A stretch of 64,000 bases of DNA from Halomonas sp. LBP4 (GTDB lineage Bacteria; Pseudomonadota; Gammaproteobacteria; Pseudomonadales; Halomonadaceae), in assembly GCF_003202205.1 (NCBI RefSeq), contig NZ_PDOG01000002.1:325148-389147 (forward strand). The letters are read 5' to 3'. Within the stretch, counting starts at the first letter, position 1. Each line of letters opens with the position of its first letter. Under the pieces are notes generated by a model that searched no databases, was not told where the DNA came from, and worked only from the letters and a program-made list of their open reading frames with translations. The position numbers were made by a program, and so were the translations under genes. Shown one piece after another: positions 1-10,174 of the stretch.

Positions 1-551
1 ATCTTTCTTCCGTGCAGGAGACTTCCGGGCAGGACGGCGACGAAGCCGATAGGGCCTTCCATCACGAGGCAGCCCAGGGGGCCCGGCGGCATGCCGACAC
101 CGGCAGGGTCCTGAGCTGGGGGGGCGGCAGTGTGCGCATCTGGGAGGCCGACGGCGCCGCGCTGCTCGCCTCCCTGGCTCCCGGGGACGATATTGCCGGC
201 GCGGCCTTCGTGCCGGGCGGGGAGCGGGTGCTCAGCTGGCAGACCGAGGGCCGCGTGCAACTCTGGGACACGGTCAGCGGCCATCCGCTGACCCCCGCCC
301 TGCGTGGGGTCGGCCCTGCCCCGGCCGGGATCGACAGTGACTTCGGGACATCGGCGATCCGGCTGCTGGTCACCGCAGGCGATCGTGCCACCCTGTGGCG
401 CCTGCCCCCCTTCCACGCCTCGCCGTCCCGGCCGGTCCGCCGACAGCAGGTGCTGACCGGCACCCGCCTGACGTCACCCGGCGAAGTGGAGGTCCTGTCG
501 GCAGCGGCCTGGCGGCGGCTCGCGACCGACCTCGCCGGGTCGGGGGAGTAG
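1..551 (+). CDS. WD40-repeat protein, C-terminal part (5' end outside window)
   Basis: The frame is open to the first base of the window, so the gene begins upstream; a GTG at 12 is the first internal candidate start but is probably not the real one. Two WD40-like blades are visible, each with a VLSW strand followed by an R-[IV/QL]-W-[ED] strand (VRIWEADG and VQLWDTVSG), and a third weaker one ending in ATLWRLPP. WD40 propellers are protein-interaction scaffolds. The last 60 residues lack repeats. It converges with the secreted unknown at 565-1557. Partner and function cannot be told from this fragment. Confidence 0.6.
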   Translation, partial: LSSVQETSGQDGDEADRAFHHEAAQGARRHADTGRVLSWGGGSVRIWEADGAALLASLAPGDDIAGAAFVPGGERVLSWQTEGRVQLWDTVSGHPLTPALRGVGPAPAGIDSDFGTSAIRLLVTAGDRATLWRLPPFHASPSRPVRRQQVLTGTRLTSPGEVEVLSAAAWRRLATDLAGSGE

Positions 552-564
552 CGCAGCGGGCGGA

Positions 565-1557
565 TCAGGGTGACACTTTGACGCGCGAATCCGACCAGGC
601 GGTGATCCAGCCTTCCGTCGGCGCCCAGGCGCGTATCTTGAGCCGATGCGTCCCCGTGGAGATGCGCTGGCCGGCGTCGCGTCCGTCCCATTGCCGTGGA
701 TCGATGCTGCGCCCGGCGGCCACGCCACCGGGGATCGGTGCCTCGTTGACGAAGAAGTGGCGCTCGCCGTCATCGGCCGGCTCCACGCGCATGAACTCGG
801 CCACGGCACTGGGAAACTCGGAGTGCGAGAAGAAGCGGTAGGAGGCCTGCTCACGCGCCTGGGCGCGAATCAGGCGGGGCAGGAACGACACCTCCTCGAT
901 GGCCACCGAGCCCACGGCGCGGGGGCCGCAGCCGAGCGCCAGGACCCGGAACGAGGGCTCCATGCGCTCGCCGCTCATGTCGGTCGCGGTCACGGCGATG
1001 GCGGCGGGGCGCTCGCTGTCGCCGAACGCCGGCGGCAATTGGAACTGCAGGCGATGGCGCCCCGTCTCGTCCGCACCGAAGGGGATCCGCAGGGTGTAGA
1101 CATCGGGGACCCCCCGGGCGCTGATGCGCAGGGTGACCATGACCGGCTGCAGGTGGGCGAAGTCCAGTACGAACGGCCAACCGCCCCGCACCATGCCGAT
1201 GGCGGCGAAGGCACTGGTGTTGTACCGGGGCGCGAACTCCGGGCCTTGCTGCTGCAGCTGCACCAGCATGTCACGCTCGCCTTTGGTGGGCTTGGGTGGC
1301 TGCACGGCCTGGCGGCGCTCCCGCAGCCAGCGAATCAACAGCGCGGACGCCGCGGCGCCGGCCACGATGGCCGGTACCGTCCAGTCGCTACCGCCGTTAC
1401 CCGACGGTTCCCCGGTGGTGCCGGTATCGTCCTGGCCGTCGCCGTCGGGGAAGACGTCGTCCTGCGCCACGGCCAGCGGTGATACCGCCAGCACGGCGGC
1501 AAGCAGGCAGGCGAGAAACCGCTTCCACCGGTGATGTCCTGCATCGACCCTGTTCAT
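565..1557 (-). CDS. Exported/membrane-anchored protein of unknown function
   Basis: 330 residues. The ATG at 1557 is chosen over the upstream GTG at 1563 because an AGGTGAG ribosome-binding site sits about 6 bases before it. The N-terminus is a signal peptide (basic HHRWKR, then a hydrophobic run ending SPLAVAQ). A short acidic, glycine-rich linker follows, then a second hydrophobic segment (VPAIVAGAAASALLIRWL) with basic residues after it, suggesting one anchoring helix. The remaining 240 residues look like beta-rich soluble domains, with R-[LV]-x-[FI] strands and a C-terminal strand THRLKIRAWAP. I do not recognise the family. It lies next to, and converges with, the WD40 gene. Confidence 0.6.
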   Translation of the reverse strand: MNRVDAGHHRWKRFLACLLAAVLAVSPLAVAQDDVFPDGDGQDDTGTTGEPSGNGGSDWTVPAIVAGAAASALLIRWLRERRQAVQPPKPTKGERDMLVQLQQQGPEFAPRYNTSAFAAIGMVRGGWPFVLDFAHLQPVMVTLRISARGVPDVYTLRIPFGADETGRHRLQFQLPPAFGDSERPAAIAVTATDMSGERMEPSFRVLALGCGPRAVGSVAIEEVSFLPRLIRAQAREQASYRFFSHSEFPSAVAEFMRVEPADDGERHFFVNEAPIPGGVAAGRSIDPRQWDGRDAGQRISTGTHRLKIRAWAPTEGWITAWSDSRVKVSP

Positions 1558-1608
1558 TAGCACTCACCTGGCCTGTCGGAGTAGCTCAGCGTTGAGTCCG
1601 ACAGGCGG

Positions 1609-2082
1609 CTAGACCGTGGACCACTCCTGGTCGTCCGGCCGACGGCAGGCCGTGCCATCGGTACGGCGGGGCTCACCGTCGACGACGACCTGCATCTCGA
1701 AGTGGCGGCACTGCTGGTCGCCCCGCTCGAAGGTCTCCTGTGGCGTCATGGTGAACTCGTTACCGGTCTGGGGATTGCGCCACTTCTCCGATGTGCCGTC
1801 TGGTGTGCGATCGAGCGCGGCGCTCATGGCCCGCTGATCCTCACGGGTCAGCCGGATGCCGATCTCCCTGCCGAGCCATGCGCCCAGCCCCGCACCGATC
1901 AACATGGCGGCGGTCCGCCCGGAACCGCTACCTACCTGTGAACCCAGCCCGGCACCGATGAGGGCCCCCAGGCCTGTGCCTACTCCCTCGCCGGTACTGG
2001 TGGTCTGGCAGCCGCCGAGCAGGAACAGCCCCAGCAGCAGCACGGACAGCCGGCGTAAGATCCCCGGTAGCAAAGCCGCCAT
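1609..2082 (-). CDS. Glycine-zipper lipoprotein (17 kDa surface antigen/RT0821-like)
   Basis: 157 residues from the ATG at 2082, which has a GGGAGG site just upstream. The signal peptide ends in a lipobox (LLGGC), so the mature protein should be lipidated at that Cys. A glycine-zipper stretch follows, with repeated GxGxGxG spacing over about 40 residues (GVGTGLGALIGAGLGSQVGS and again AMLIGAGLGAWLG), typical of the Rick_17kDa/glycine-zipper 2TM outer-membrane lipoproteins. The C-terminal half (KWRNPQTGNEFTMTP, CRHFEMQV) matches the small beta domain of that family. Likely an envelope-integrity lipoprotein; the exact role is unknown. Confidence 0.8.
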   Translation of the reverse strand: MAALLPGILRRLSVLLLGLFLLGGCQTTSTGEGVGTGLGALIGAGLGSQVGSGSGRTAAMLIGAGLGAWLGREIGIRLTREDQRAMSAALDRTPDGTSEKWRNPQTGNEFTMTPQETFERGDQQCRHFEMQVVVDGEPRRTDGTACRRPDDQEWSTV

Positions 2083-2273
2083 GGTCGGCCTCCCATTGGG
2101 TGGTGGGCCCCGTCTGCGACGAATCGCCGCCGCCATCGTGGAGGAGTGCGGAGATCCTGCTCGAGGCGTGCTTGCGAACTCTCTTCCACCCAGTATTGCA
2201 CCCCGCCTGCACTTACTCCATGCCGCGGACACCGGGCTGCTATCTTTAGCCGAAGAGGGGGCTCGTTAGCCGG

Positions 2274-2852
2274 ATGAGGGTGCCTCTGCCCCTCTACGCC
2301 CAGGGGCCATTGCCGCCGGAGGGGGCCGTGGACGACACCGAACCCGCTGATCACAGCGATTCGCCAGCCATCGACGGGCCCTTGCCGGACGAGGCCTTGC
2401 GGCGGCGCGCCGAGTGGTGCCGACTGGAAGACCAGCTCGCCTGGTACGGGCAGCGCAGCCGATATTGTCGCCGCTGGCACAAGATCCTGCGCCTGGTGCA
2501 GGTGGCATTCGCCGCCACCATTCCGGTGCTCTCGCTGGCGGATCCGCCGCTGGCCCGTTGGCTGACCGCTCTGCTCGGTGCCTCGATCGCGGTGCTCGAA
2601 GCCACCGAACAGATCAATCAGTTCGGCCCGCTGTGGATTCAGTACCGTGCCACCGCCGAACATCTGAAACACGAGAAATTCCTGCTGCTCGCGGCCGCCG
2701 GTCCCTACCGCGACCTGGGCCGTGCGGAGGCGCTGCGATTGCTCGCCGAGCGGGTGGAGGAGCATGTCTCCAGCGAGCATGCCCGCTGGGTTCGTAGCGC
2801 AGAGAAGAGCCTGTCTCCCCGGCGGCGTGTGATAGGGAGAAAGGCGGAGTGA
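2274..2852 (+). CDS. DUF4231 domain membrane protein
   Basis: 192 residues. After about 55 variable residues come RLEDQLAWYGQRSRYCRRWHK, two hydrophobic helices (about residues 73-110) and the family signature YRATAEHLKHEKFLLLAAAGPY, which is typical of DUF4231. Members are small two-helix inner-membrane proteins, often next to nucleotide-sensing or transport genes, and have no firm function. Its TGA at 2850-2852 directly abuts the ATG of the ABC exporter, so the two genes are translationally coupled and probably work together. Confidence 0.75.
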   Translation: MRVPLPLYAQGPLPPEGAVDDTEPADHSDSPAIDGPLPDEALRRRAEWCRLEDQLAWYGQRSRYCRRWHKILRLVQVAFAATIPVLSLADPPLARWLTALLGASIAVLEATEQINQFGPLWIQYRATAEHLKHEKFLLLAAAGPYRDLGRAEALRLLAERVEEHVSSEHARWVRSAEKSLSPRRRVIGRKAE

Positions 2853-4772
<1,920 letters not shown>

Positions 4773-4791
4773 GCCTGGCCGGTGCAGCCAC

Positions 4792-5562
4792 CTAGATCCC
4801 CGCCCACCACTGATAGCCACGATCCTCCCAGTAGCCCCCTCGGCCCCGGCCGAGGTGGGCGAAGCCCTCGACCAGTTCGACGCGCATCACGTACTTGGCC
4901 ATCTTGTAGCCGAGCTGACGCTCGGCCCGCAGCCGTAGCGGGGCGCCATTGGCGATGGGCAGATCGGCGCCGTTCAGGCCATAGGCCAGCAGCGTCTGCG
5001 GATGATAGGCCTCGCGCATGTCCAGGCTCTCGTAGTAGGGATCTCCGCCGCGGTAGCGGTCCGCGCAGTGAAAGACCACGAAGCGCGCTTCGTCGCGAAC
5101 GCCCACCCGCTCCAGCAGGTCGCCGAGCACCACGCCGGTCCACTGGCCGATGCAGCTCCAGCCCTCGACGCAGTCGTGTCGGGTGATCTGGGTCCGCGAT
5201 GGCATGGCCTTGAGGTCGTCGAGGGAGAAGGTCTGCGGCGTGTCGACCAGGCCGCCGATCGCGAGGCGCCAGTCGCGAAAGCCGTTGGCCGCCAGGCGTC
5301 GGTACGCCTCGTCGCGGGGATTCGTGGTGCCGTTGGCGCGGAAGGTCGGGGCGATGTCGGCGGGCGAATACTCCCGCGCCAGCGCCTCGCGGGAGGCCAG
5401 CAGGCGCTGGGCCCGCTGGGTCAGCGAGCCGGTGGCATCGGACAGTTGACGCATGGTGTCGCTGCGCGACAGCCGGTCGCAACCGGTCAGCAGCAGGGCG
5501 CTGCCGGCCAGGGCGGCCCGTGCCAGGAAGCGGCGGCGCGCCGGGTCGGTGGGACTAGTCAT
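4792..5562 (-). CDS. Tat-exported molybdopterin oxidoreductase, sulfite-oxidase/MsrP superfamily
   Basis: 256 residues. The ATG at 5562 overlaps the end of the upstream cytochrome gene and has a GGAGG site. The N-terminus carries a twin-arginine motif (ARRRFLARAALAG) and then LLLTGC, so the product is Tat-exported and possibly lipidated at Cys28. The Moco domain contains RHDCVEGWSCIGQWTG; Cys131 aligns with the molybdenum ligand of sulfite oxidase/YedY proteins. The C-terminus (GGYWEDRGYQWWAGI) is typical of bacterial sulfite-oxidase-like reductases paired with a cytochrome b. It probably receives electrons from the membrane partner and reduces a periplasmic substrate. The neighbouring Met-rich peptide suggests methionine sulfoxide (inference). 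Confidence 0.85.
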   Translation of the reverse strand: MTSPTDPARRRFLARAALAGSALLLTGCDRLSRSDTMRQLSDATGSLTQRAQRLLASREALAREYSPADIAPTFRANGTTNPRDEAYRRLAANGFRDWRLAIGGLVDTPQTFSLDDLKAMPSRTQITRHDCVEGWSCIGQWTGVVLGDLLERVGVRDEARFVVFHCADRYRGGDPYYESLDMREAYHPQTLLAYGLNGADLPIANGAPLRLRAERQLGYKMAKYVMRVELVEGFAHLGRGRGGYWEDRGYQWWAGI

Positions 5563-6436
5563 CCTGGGCCTCCTTCTCGGTGGGCAGCACATAGCGCCCG
5601 GTGATCATCGAACGCAGGTTGTTGACGACGCCGGAGACGAGCACCAGCACGATATGGATCAGAAAGAAGCCGACCAACGCCAGGGCGCACAGGAAATGGA
5701 TCGTACGCGCGCTCTGGCGGCCGCCGAAGACGTCCAGCAGCCAGGGCCAGGCGGCATCCATGGTCGGTGACATGGTCAATCCGGTCAGCACGACCAGCGG
5801 CATGACGACGAACAGCACCAGCAGGTAGGCGAGCTTCTGCAGCAGGTTGTAGTGGCGTGCTTCCTCACCCCGCGGAAAGCGCAGCCGCAGGTGCTCGGTC
5901 ACGACATGACCGAGGGTTCGCCATTCGTGCCGGCGCGGCAGCAGGCGACGGCGCAATTGGCCGCTGAGTACCAGATACAGCAGGTAGGCGATCAGCAGGG
6001 GGGCGAAGATCCAGCCGGCCAGGAAGTGCCACTGGCGCCCCGCGGCCAGCCAGCGCGGGCCGGGCAGGGTGGCCCAGGCGGGGAAGGCGCGCCGCTCGCG
6101 CGCCTCGGCGGGGCCGGAGACGCCCAGCACCCCGGTGGTATCGAAGCGATGGCCGCCGACCCGGGTGATACCGCGCAGCTCGCCGTCGCCGCCGCTCACG
6201 GCACGGATCGATAGCGCCGGGGCGTCGAACGAGGAATCCTTGCCCCAGTACAGGGCCGGGTGGGCATTGAAGATCTGCAGGCCGCTCATCAGCAACACCA
6301 CCAGACAGGCCGCATTGACCCAGTGCCAGAGGCGGGTGAAGGCGCCGTGTCGCCGGATGACCACCGGCGCCTGGCCGGCACCAGGCGCGGAGGAGCTGGA
6401 GGAGCGTTTCAGGAATTGCATGGTCAGGAATCGCAT
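5555..6436 (-). CDS. Membrane cytochrome b (b561/hydrogenase-type), partner of the Mo enzyme
   Basis: 293 residues; the ATG at 6436 follows a GGAGGT site. Four or five hydrophobic helices contain the expected haem-ligand histidines (RLWHWVNAACL, RQWHFLAGW, RTIHFLCALALVGFFLIHI). A soluble loop lies between the first two helices. The fold fits the cytochrome b/b6-like membrane anchors that pass electrons from the quinone pool to periplasmic molybdoenzymes. The gene overlaps the Mo enzyme start by 8 bases, so the two are co-translated, and it sits downstream of the Met-rich peptide gene in the same operon. It plays the role MsrQ plays for MsrP but does not look like MsrQ. Confidence 0.85.
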   Translation of the reverse strand: MRFLTMQFLKRSSSSSAPGAGQAPVVIRRHGAFTRLWHWVNAACLVVLLMSGLQIFNAHPALYWGKDSSFDAPALSIRAVSGGDGELRGITRVGGHRFDTTGVLGVSGPAEARERRAFPAWATLPGPRWLAAGRQWHFLAGWIFAPLLIAYLLYLVLSGQLRRRLLPRRHEWRTLGHVVTEHLRLRFPRGEEARHYNLLQKLAYLLVLFVVMPLVVLTGLTMSPTMDAAWPWLLDVFGGRQSARTIHFLCALALVGFFLIHIVLVLVSGVVNNLRSMITGRYVLPTEKEAQDD

Positions 6437-6504
6437 GGGGTACCTCCCCGGGGCGAGGCCGGCCGGCGATCATTCGGGATGCACCGGCCGGCAGGGGCCG
6501 AGTC

Positions 6505-6732
6505 TCACATGGCGTCGTCGTCTTCCATCATCTCGTCGTCTTCCTCCATCATGGATTCTTCTTCCATCATGGGCTCCTCCTCGTCCATGGCGTCGTGCTC
6601 CATGGTCTCTTCCTCCATGGTCTCCTGCGCCATGCCGTCCTCTTCCATGGGGTCGTCTGCCAGGGCGGTGGTCGGCAGCAGCAGGGCGGCGCCGAGCAGG
6701 GCGGCGAACAGTGTGGTCCTGGGATGATTCAT
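6505..6732 (-). CDS. Exported methionine- and acid-rich small protein (MrpX-like)
   Basis: 75 residues from the ATG at 6732 (GGAGGA site upstream). Residues 1-25 are a clear Sec signal peptide ending TTALA. The predicted 50-residue mature chain is almost nothing but Met and acidic residues: I count 12 Met and 27 Asp/Glu, in a loose M-E-E-x pattern with four MM or PMM pairs. It has no Cys, aromatic or Lys. Such low-complexity Met-rich periplasmic peptides (MrpX of Azospira) are known to absorb hypochlorite by methionine oxidation and to be repaired by a YedY-type reductase. The position as first gene of an operon with such a reductase supports the same role here. Metal binding is an alternative. 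Confidence 0.7.
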   Translation of the reverse strand: MNHPRTTLFAALLGAALLLPTTALADDPMEEDGMAQETMEEETMEHDAMDEEEPMMEEESMMEEDDEMMEDDDAM

Positions 6733-6817
6733 CGGTTTGTTCCTCCAGTCGGGGATGGGCCGCCACCGGTCATGTCGCAGCGGCAAGGCTCACGCTAGCC
6801 AGGCGCCGCCGGCGGTT

Positions 6818-6869
6818 CATCACGGAACCATCACGACGTGGTATCTTTTTTCGTGATGGTTTCGTGATG
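6818..6869. promoter_or_regulatory. Divergent operator: four phased OmpR-type half-sites
   Basis: Two 19-base arms, 6818-6836 and 6851-6869, are inverted copies of each other with one mismatch (right arm TCGTGATGGTTTCGTGATG), separated by 14 bases. Each arm contains the heptamer CGTGATG twice, spaced exactly 11 bases, which is the phasing expected for tandem binding of OmpR/PhoB-type regulators. The site lies between the Met-rich peptide operon and the response-regulator gene, so it probably controls both. Confidence 0.7.
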
Positions 6870-6923
6870 CTCGAGCGCGGGCGTGGCTCTAGAGTGGGCA
6901 GGGGCAACGGGCGGGAGTCGGCG

Positions 6924-7676
6924 ATGAGCTATCGAATCCTCTGTGTCGAGGACAATCCCGAGATCGGCAGGCTGCTTACCGAATCGTTGGCGGCGGCGGG
7001 GTATGCCTGCGACTGGGTCCGCGACGGCGAGGCGGCGCTGGCGCTGCTGGGCGCCGAGGCCGCGGGAGTACGCTATGACCTGGTGACGCTGGACCTGATG
7101 CTGCCCGGGATGGACGGCCTGGAGGTATGCCGCCGGCTGCGCAGTCGCGACAGCCTGACGCCGGTGCTGATGGTGACCGCCAAGGCCGCGATCCGCGACG
7201 TGGTGGTGGGGCTCGAGATCGGCGCCGACGATTACATCACCAAGCCCTTCGCCATGCCGATCCTGCTGGCCCGGGTGCAGGCCCTGTTGCGCCGCGGCCA
7301 GCGCCAGGCGCCCACCGGTGACGGCATCGTTGCCACCCCGCCGCTGGTCTGCGGCCCGCTGGTGATCGATGCCGGCGAGCATCGGGTATACCTCGATGGC
7401 AAGCCGATCCAGCTCACCGCCAAGGAGTTCGCGCTCCTTTCGCTCTTCGCCCGCCATCCCGGGTACAGCTTCAGCCGCGGCGAGCTGCTCGACCACGTCT
7501 GGGGTGAGGAATTCGACGGCTATGACCATACCGTGAACACCCATATCAACCGCCTGCGCAACAAGATCGAGGCCGACCCGGCCAGGCCGCGCTTCATCGA
7601 GACCGTCTGGGGGGTGGGCTATCGCTTCAGCGAGACACCGGAAGGCCAGGGCCCGTCGGGTGCCGAGCGTCCATGA
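6924..7676 (+). CDS. OmpR-family response regulator
   Basis: 250 residues; ATG at 6924 with GGGAG upstream. The receiver domain has the acidic pocket (VEDN), phospho-acceptor Asp57 (TLDLMLPG) and the conserved Thr and Lys (TAKA, DYITKPF). A C-terminal winged helix (about residues 150-245) ends with HTVNTHINRLRNKIEADPA and ETVWGVGYRF, as in OmpR/PhoB regulators. Its stop overlaps the kinase start by four bases (ATGA). It is divergent from the Met-rich/Mo-enzyme operon across paired repeats, paralleling the HprRS-MsrPQ arrangement of Escherichia coli. The likely stimulus is oxidative or chlorine stress, by analogy only. Confidence 0.92.
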   Translation: MSYRILCVEDNPEIGRLLTESLAAAGYACDWVRDGEAALALLGAEAAGVRYDLVTLDLMLPGMDGLEVCRRLRSRDSLTPVLMVTAKAAIRDVVVGLEIGADDYITKPFAMPILLARVQALLRRGQRQAPTGDGIVATPPLVCGPLVIDAGEHRVYLDGKPIQLTAKEFALLSLFARHPGYSFSRGELLDHVWGEEFDGYDHTVNTHINRLRNKIEADPARPRFIETVWGVGYRFSETPEGQGPSGAERP

Positions 7677-9163
7677 AGGCACTGATACGCCGCATCGGCC
7701 GCCTGAGTCGCAGCCTCTATGCGCGCATCGCGCTGGTCTATCTGACCAGCCTGCTGCTGCTGTCGGTGGCCACCGCCTGGATCGCCATCAGCCAGTTCAA
7801 CCAGCTTGGCCGCGAGCTCCAGCAGCGCCTGGAGATCGACCTGGCCGAGAACCTCGCCGAGGTCATGCAGCCAGCGCTGCATCAGGGCGCCGACAGCGCC
7901 GCCGCCCGGGACATGGCCCGGCATATCGTCTCGATCAACCCCTCGCTGTCGCTGTATGTGCTCGACGAGCGGGGACGGGTGATCGCCGACTACGCCGAGC
8001 CGACCTGCGGCCTGGGGCGACGGGTGGACACCCGGGCGCTGGAGACCCTGCTCGGTGACGAGCCGATGCTGCCGGTGCTGGCGATGTCGCCCTGCGGACA
8101 GCAGCCCGGGGTGTTTTCCGTGGCGCGCATTCGCCACGGCGAGCAGGGCGGCTCTGGTGACTCCCCGGGCTTTCTGTACGCCGACCTCGACAACGCCGGC
8201 CACGCCTCGATGTTCGCCATGCTGCGCACCAGTTCCATCCTCCGCACCCTGGTGGTCGCCGGCCTGATGGCGCTGCTGGTGTCCGGAGTCTTCGGCCTGG
8301 TGTGGTTCGCCCTGTTGACCCGGCGCTTCTCGCGGTTGACCGCAGCGGTACAGCGTTTCGCCGACGGTGACTTCGGACAGCGCATCGCCGCCCCCCGCGA
8401 CGACGAATTGGGGCGCCTGGCCCGGGCCTTCAACGACATGGCCGGGACCATCGAGGCCCAGCTCCAGGCACTGCACGAGACCGATCGCCAGCGCCGTGAA
8501 CTGGTCGCCAACCTCTCGCATGATTTCCGCACCCCGCTGACCTCACTGCGCGGCTATGCCGAACAGTTGCTGGCCATGGTAACCGTCGAGGAGGAGGGCC
8601 GTCGGCGGATGCTGACGGCGATCCTCGACAATGCCGATCGCCTGACCCGCCTGGCGCAGCAGCTCTCGACCCTGGCGCTGCTGGATGCCTACGACAAACC
8701 GCTGCTACGCGAGCCGTTCTCGCTGGCCGAGCTGGCCCACGACATCGTCGGCAAGTTCCAGCATCAGGCCCACGAGGCGGGCATCTTGCTGACGGTGGAC
8801 TGCGATCCCTCGCTGCCCCGGGTCGACGCCGACCTGGGCCTGATCGACCGAGTGCTATCGAATCTGATCGACAATGCCCTGCGCGCCACCCCGGCCGGGA
8901 AGTGGGTGCGCATCGAAACCGATGTGCGGCCGGAGGGCGTGCGGCTGGCGGTCATCGACAGCGGTGTCGGCATCGCTGCGGAGGAGCTGCCGCTGGTGAC
9001 CCAGCGCTTCTACCGCACCCGGGCCAGTCTCGCCAGGGGCGAGGGCTCGGGGTTGGGGCTGTCGATCGTACGCGAGATCTGCGAGCGCCACGGGGCGGCA
9101 TGGAAGATCGTCAGCTCGCCGGGGGAGGGTACTGAGGTGAGCGTCACCCTGCCCCGTGCCTGA
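7673..9163 (+). CDS. Sensor histidine kinase
   Basis: 496 residues. A first membrane helix (about 20-42), a periplasmic loop of about 150 residues containing two Cys (PTCGLG and MSPCGQ), a second helix (about 195-220), a HAMP domain, then the H-box LSHDFRTPL with phospho-acceptor near His283. The ATPase domain has N-box NLIDNALRA, G1 DSGVGI and G2 GEGSGLGLSIV. It overlaps the response-regulator gene by four bases and should phosphorylate it. The paired periplasmic Cys could make the sensor redox-responsive, which would suit the neighbouring periplasmic reductase genes; this is inference. Confidence 0.92.
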   Translation: MKALIRRIGRLSRSLYARIALVYLTSLLLLSVATAWIAISQFNQLGRELQQRLEIDLAENLAEVMQPALHQGADSAAARDMARHIVSINPSLSLYVLDERGRVIADYAEPTCGLGRRVDTRALETLLGDEPMLPVLAMSPCGQQPGVFSVARIRHGEQGGSGDSPGFLYADLDNAGHASMFAMLRTSSILRTLVVAGLMALLVSGVFGLVWFALLTRRFSRLTAAVQRFADGDFGQRIAAPRDDELGRLARAFNDMAGTIEAQLQALHETDRQRRELVANLSHDFRTPLTSLRGYAEQLLAMVTVEEEGRRRMLTAILDNADRLTRLAQQLSTLALLDAYDKPLLREPFSLAELAHDIVGKFQHQAHEAGILLTVDCDPSLPRVDADLGLIDRVLSNLIDNALRATPAGKWVRIETDVRPEGVRLAVIDSGVGIAAEELPLVTQRFYRTRASLARGEGSGLGLSIVREICERHGAAWKIVSSPGEGTEVSVTLPRA

Positions 9164-9196
9164 AAGGGGGCATGAGAGGTGGCGGGCCCGTACGGA

Positions 9197-10174
9197 TCAG
9201 GCCGTCTCGTCTGCGGCGGCGGCCGACACCTCGGGTTCGGGACGGACAGGCGGTTGCCACAGCTCGGCGGGTGGCAGGCTCTCGATGCGCATGCGCTCCA
9301 CGACGAAGTCGACGAAGGTGCGCACCTTGGGGGAGATGAGGCGTCCGCCGGGGAATACCGCATTGAGCTCCACCTCGGGCCCCTCCCAGCCATCGAGCAC
9401 CCGGCGTAGTCGCTGCTCCTCCGGGCCCAGGCAGGCGACGATCTCGCTGGTCAGCATCAGCCCCTGACCCTCGACCAGCAGCCCGCGCAGCACGAAGGGG
9501 TCGTTGGCGATGGCGATCGGGTCGATCTCGACCTCCTCCTGGCGCGTCTCCTTGCGCAGTTGCCACAGGTAGCGCTGGCCGCGCTGGTCGGTGGACTTGG
9601 CCAGGGCAGGGTGGTGGGCCAGCTCCGCGGGCTCCCGTGGCTCGCCATGCATGGCGATGTAGCGGTCGCTGGCGTAGACGAAGGAGCGGTAGCGCGCCAG
9701 GGGACGGGCGACCAGGGTGGAATCCGGCAGCGGGCCGACCCGCAGTGCGACGTCGATCTGGTTGGCCACCAGGTCGAGGCGATCGTTGGAGAGCACCATC
9801 TCGATGCGCACCTGGGGGTGCTGCGCGCGAAACTCCCGCACCAGGACCGAGGTGAACTCGGTACACATGGTGAAGGGCGCGGTGATCCGCAGCCAGCCCC
9901 GCGGACTGCCCTCGAGCCGCTGGACGGCGCTCTCCGCCTCGCCGAGATCCTGGGCGATACGATTGCAGTAGTCGAAGTAGACGGCACCGGCCTCGGTCAG
10001 GCTCAGCTTGCGGGTGGTACGGTTCAGGAGACGGGCTCCCAGACGCTGCTCGAGGCCCTGTACCTTGCGACTGACCGTCGTCTTGGAAAGGTGCAACTGA
10101 TTGGCCGCCGCGATGAAACTGCCCTGTTCCACGACCTTGGCGAATATCAAGGCGTCGTTGAGATCCTGCAACAT
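9197..10174 (-). CDS. LysR-family regulator divergent from RND efflux operon
   Basis: 325 residues from the ATG at 10174; upstream in-frame codons are unlikely to be used because LQDLNDALIFAKVVEQGSF is the standard LysR beginning. The N-terminal winged helix (AAANQLHLSKTTVSRKVQGL) belongs to the CrgA/DsdC-like subgroup. The effector domain starts near residue 90 (GWLRITAPFTMCTEF). The C-terminus has an unusual Pro/Glu/Ala-rich tail. The position, facing the mexEF-oprN-like operon over a 277-base gap, parallels MexT-type regulators, so control of the pump is likely. Confidence 0.85.
   Translation of the reverse strand: MLQDLNDALIFAKVVEQGSFIAAANQLHLSKTTVSRKVQGLEQRLGARLLNRTTRKLSLTEAGAVYFDYCNRIAQDLGEAESAVQRLEGSPRGWLRITAPFTMCTEFTSVLVREFRAQHPQVRIEMVLSNDRLDLVANQIDVALRVGPLPDSTLVARPLARYRSFVYASDRYIAMHGEPREPAELAHHPALAKSTDQRGQRYLWQLRKETRQEEVEIDPIAIANDPFVLRGLLVEGQGLMLTSEIVACLGPEEQRLRRVLDGWEGPEVELNAVFPGGRLISPKVRTFVDFVVERMRIESLPPAELWQPPVRPEPEVSAAAADETA

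Noticed and set aside
6069..6923. Long N-terminal extension of the response regulator frame
   Set aside because: The extension is antisense to the cytochrome and Met-rich peptide genes, and crosses the operator; the ATG at 6924 with GGGAG gives a normal OmpR-type length.
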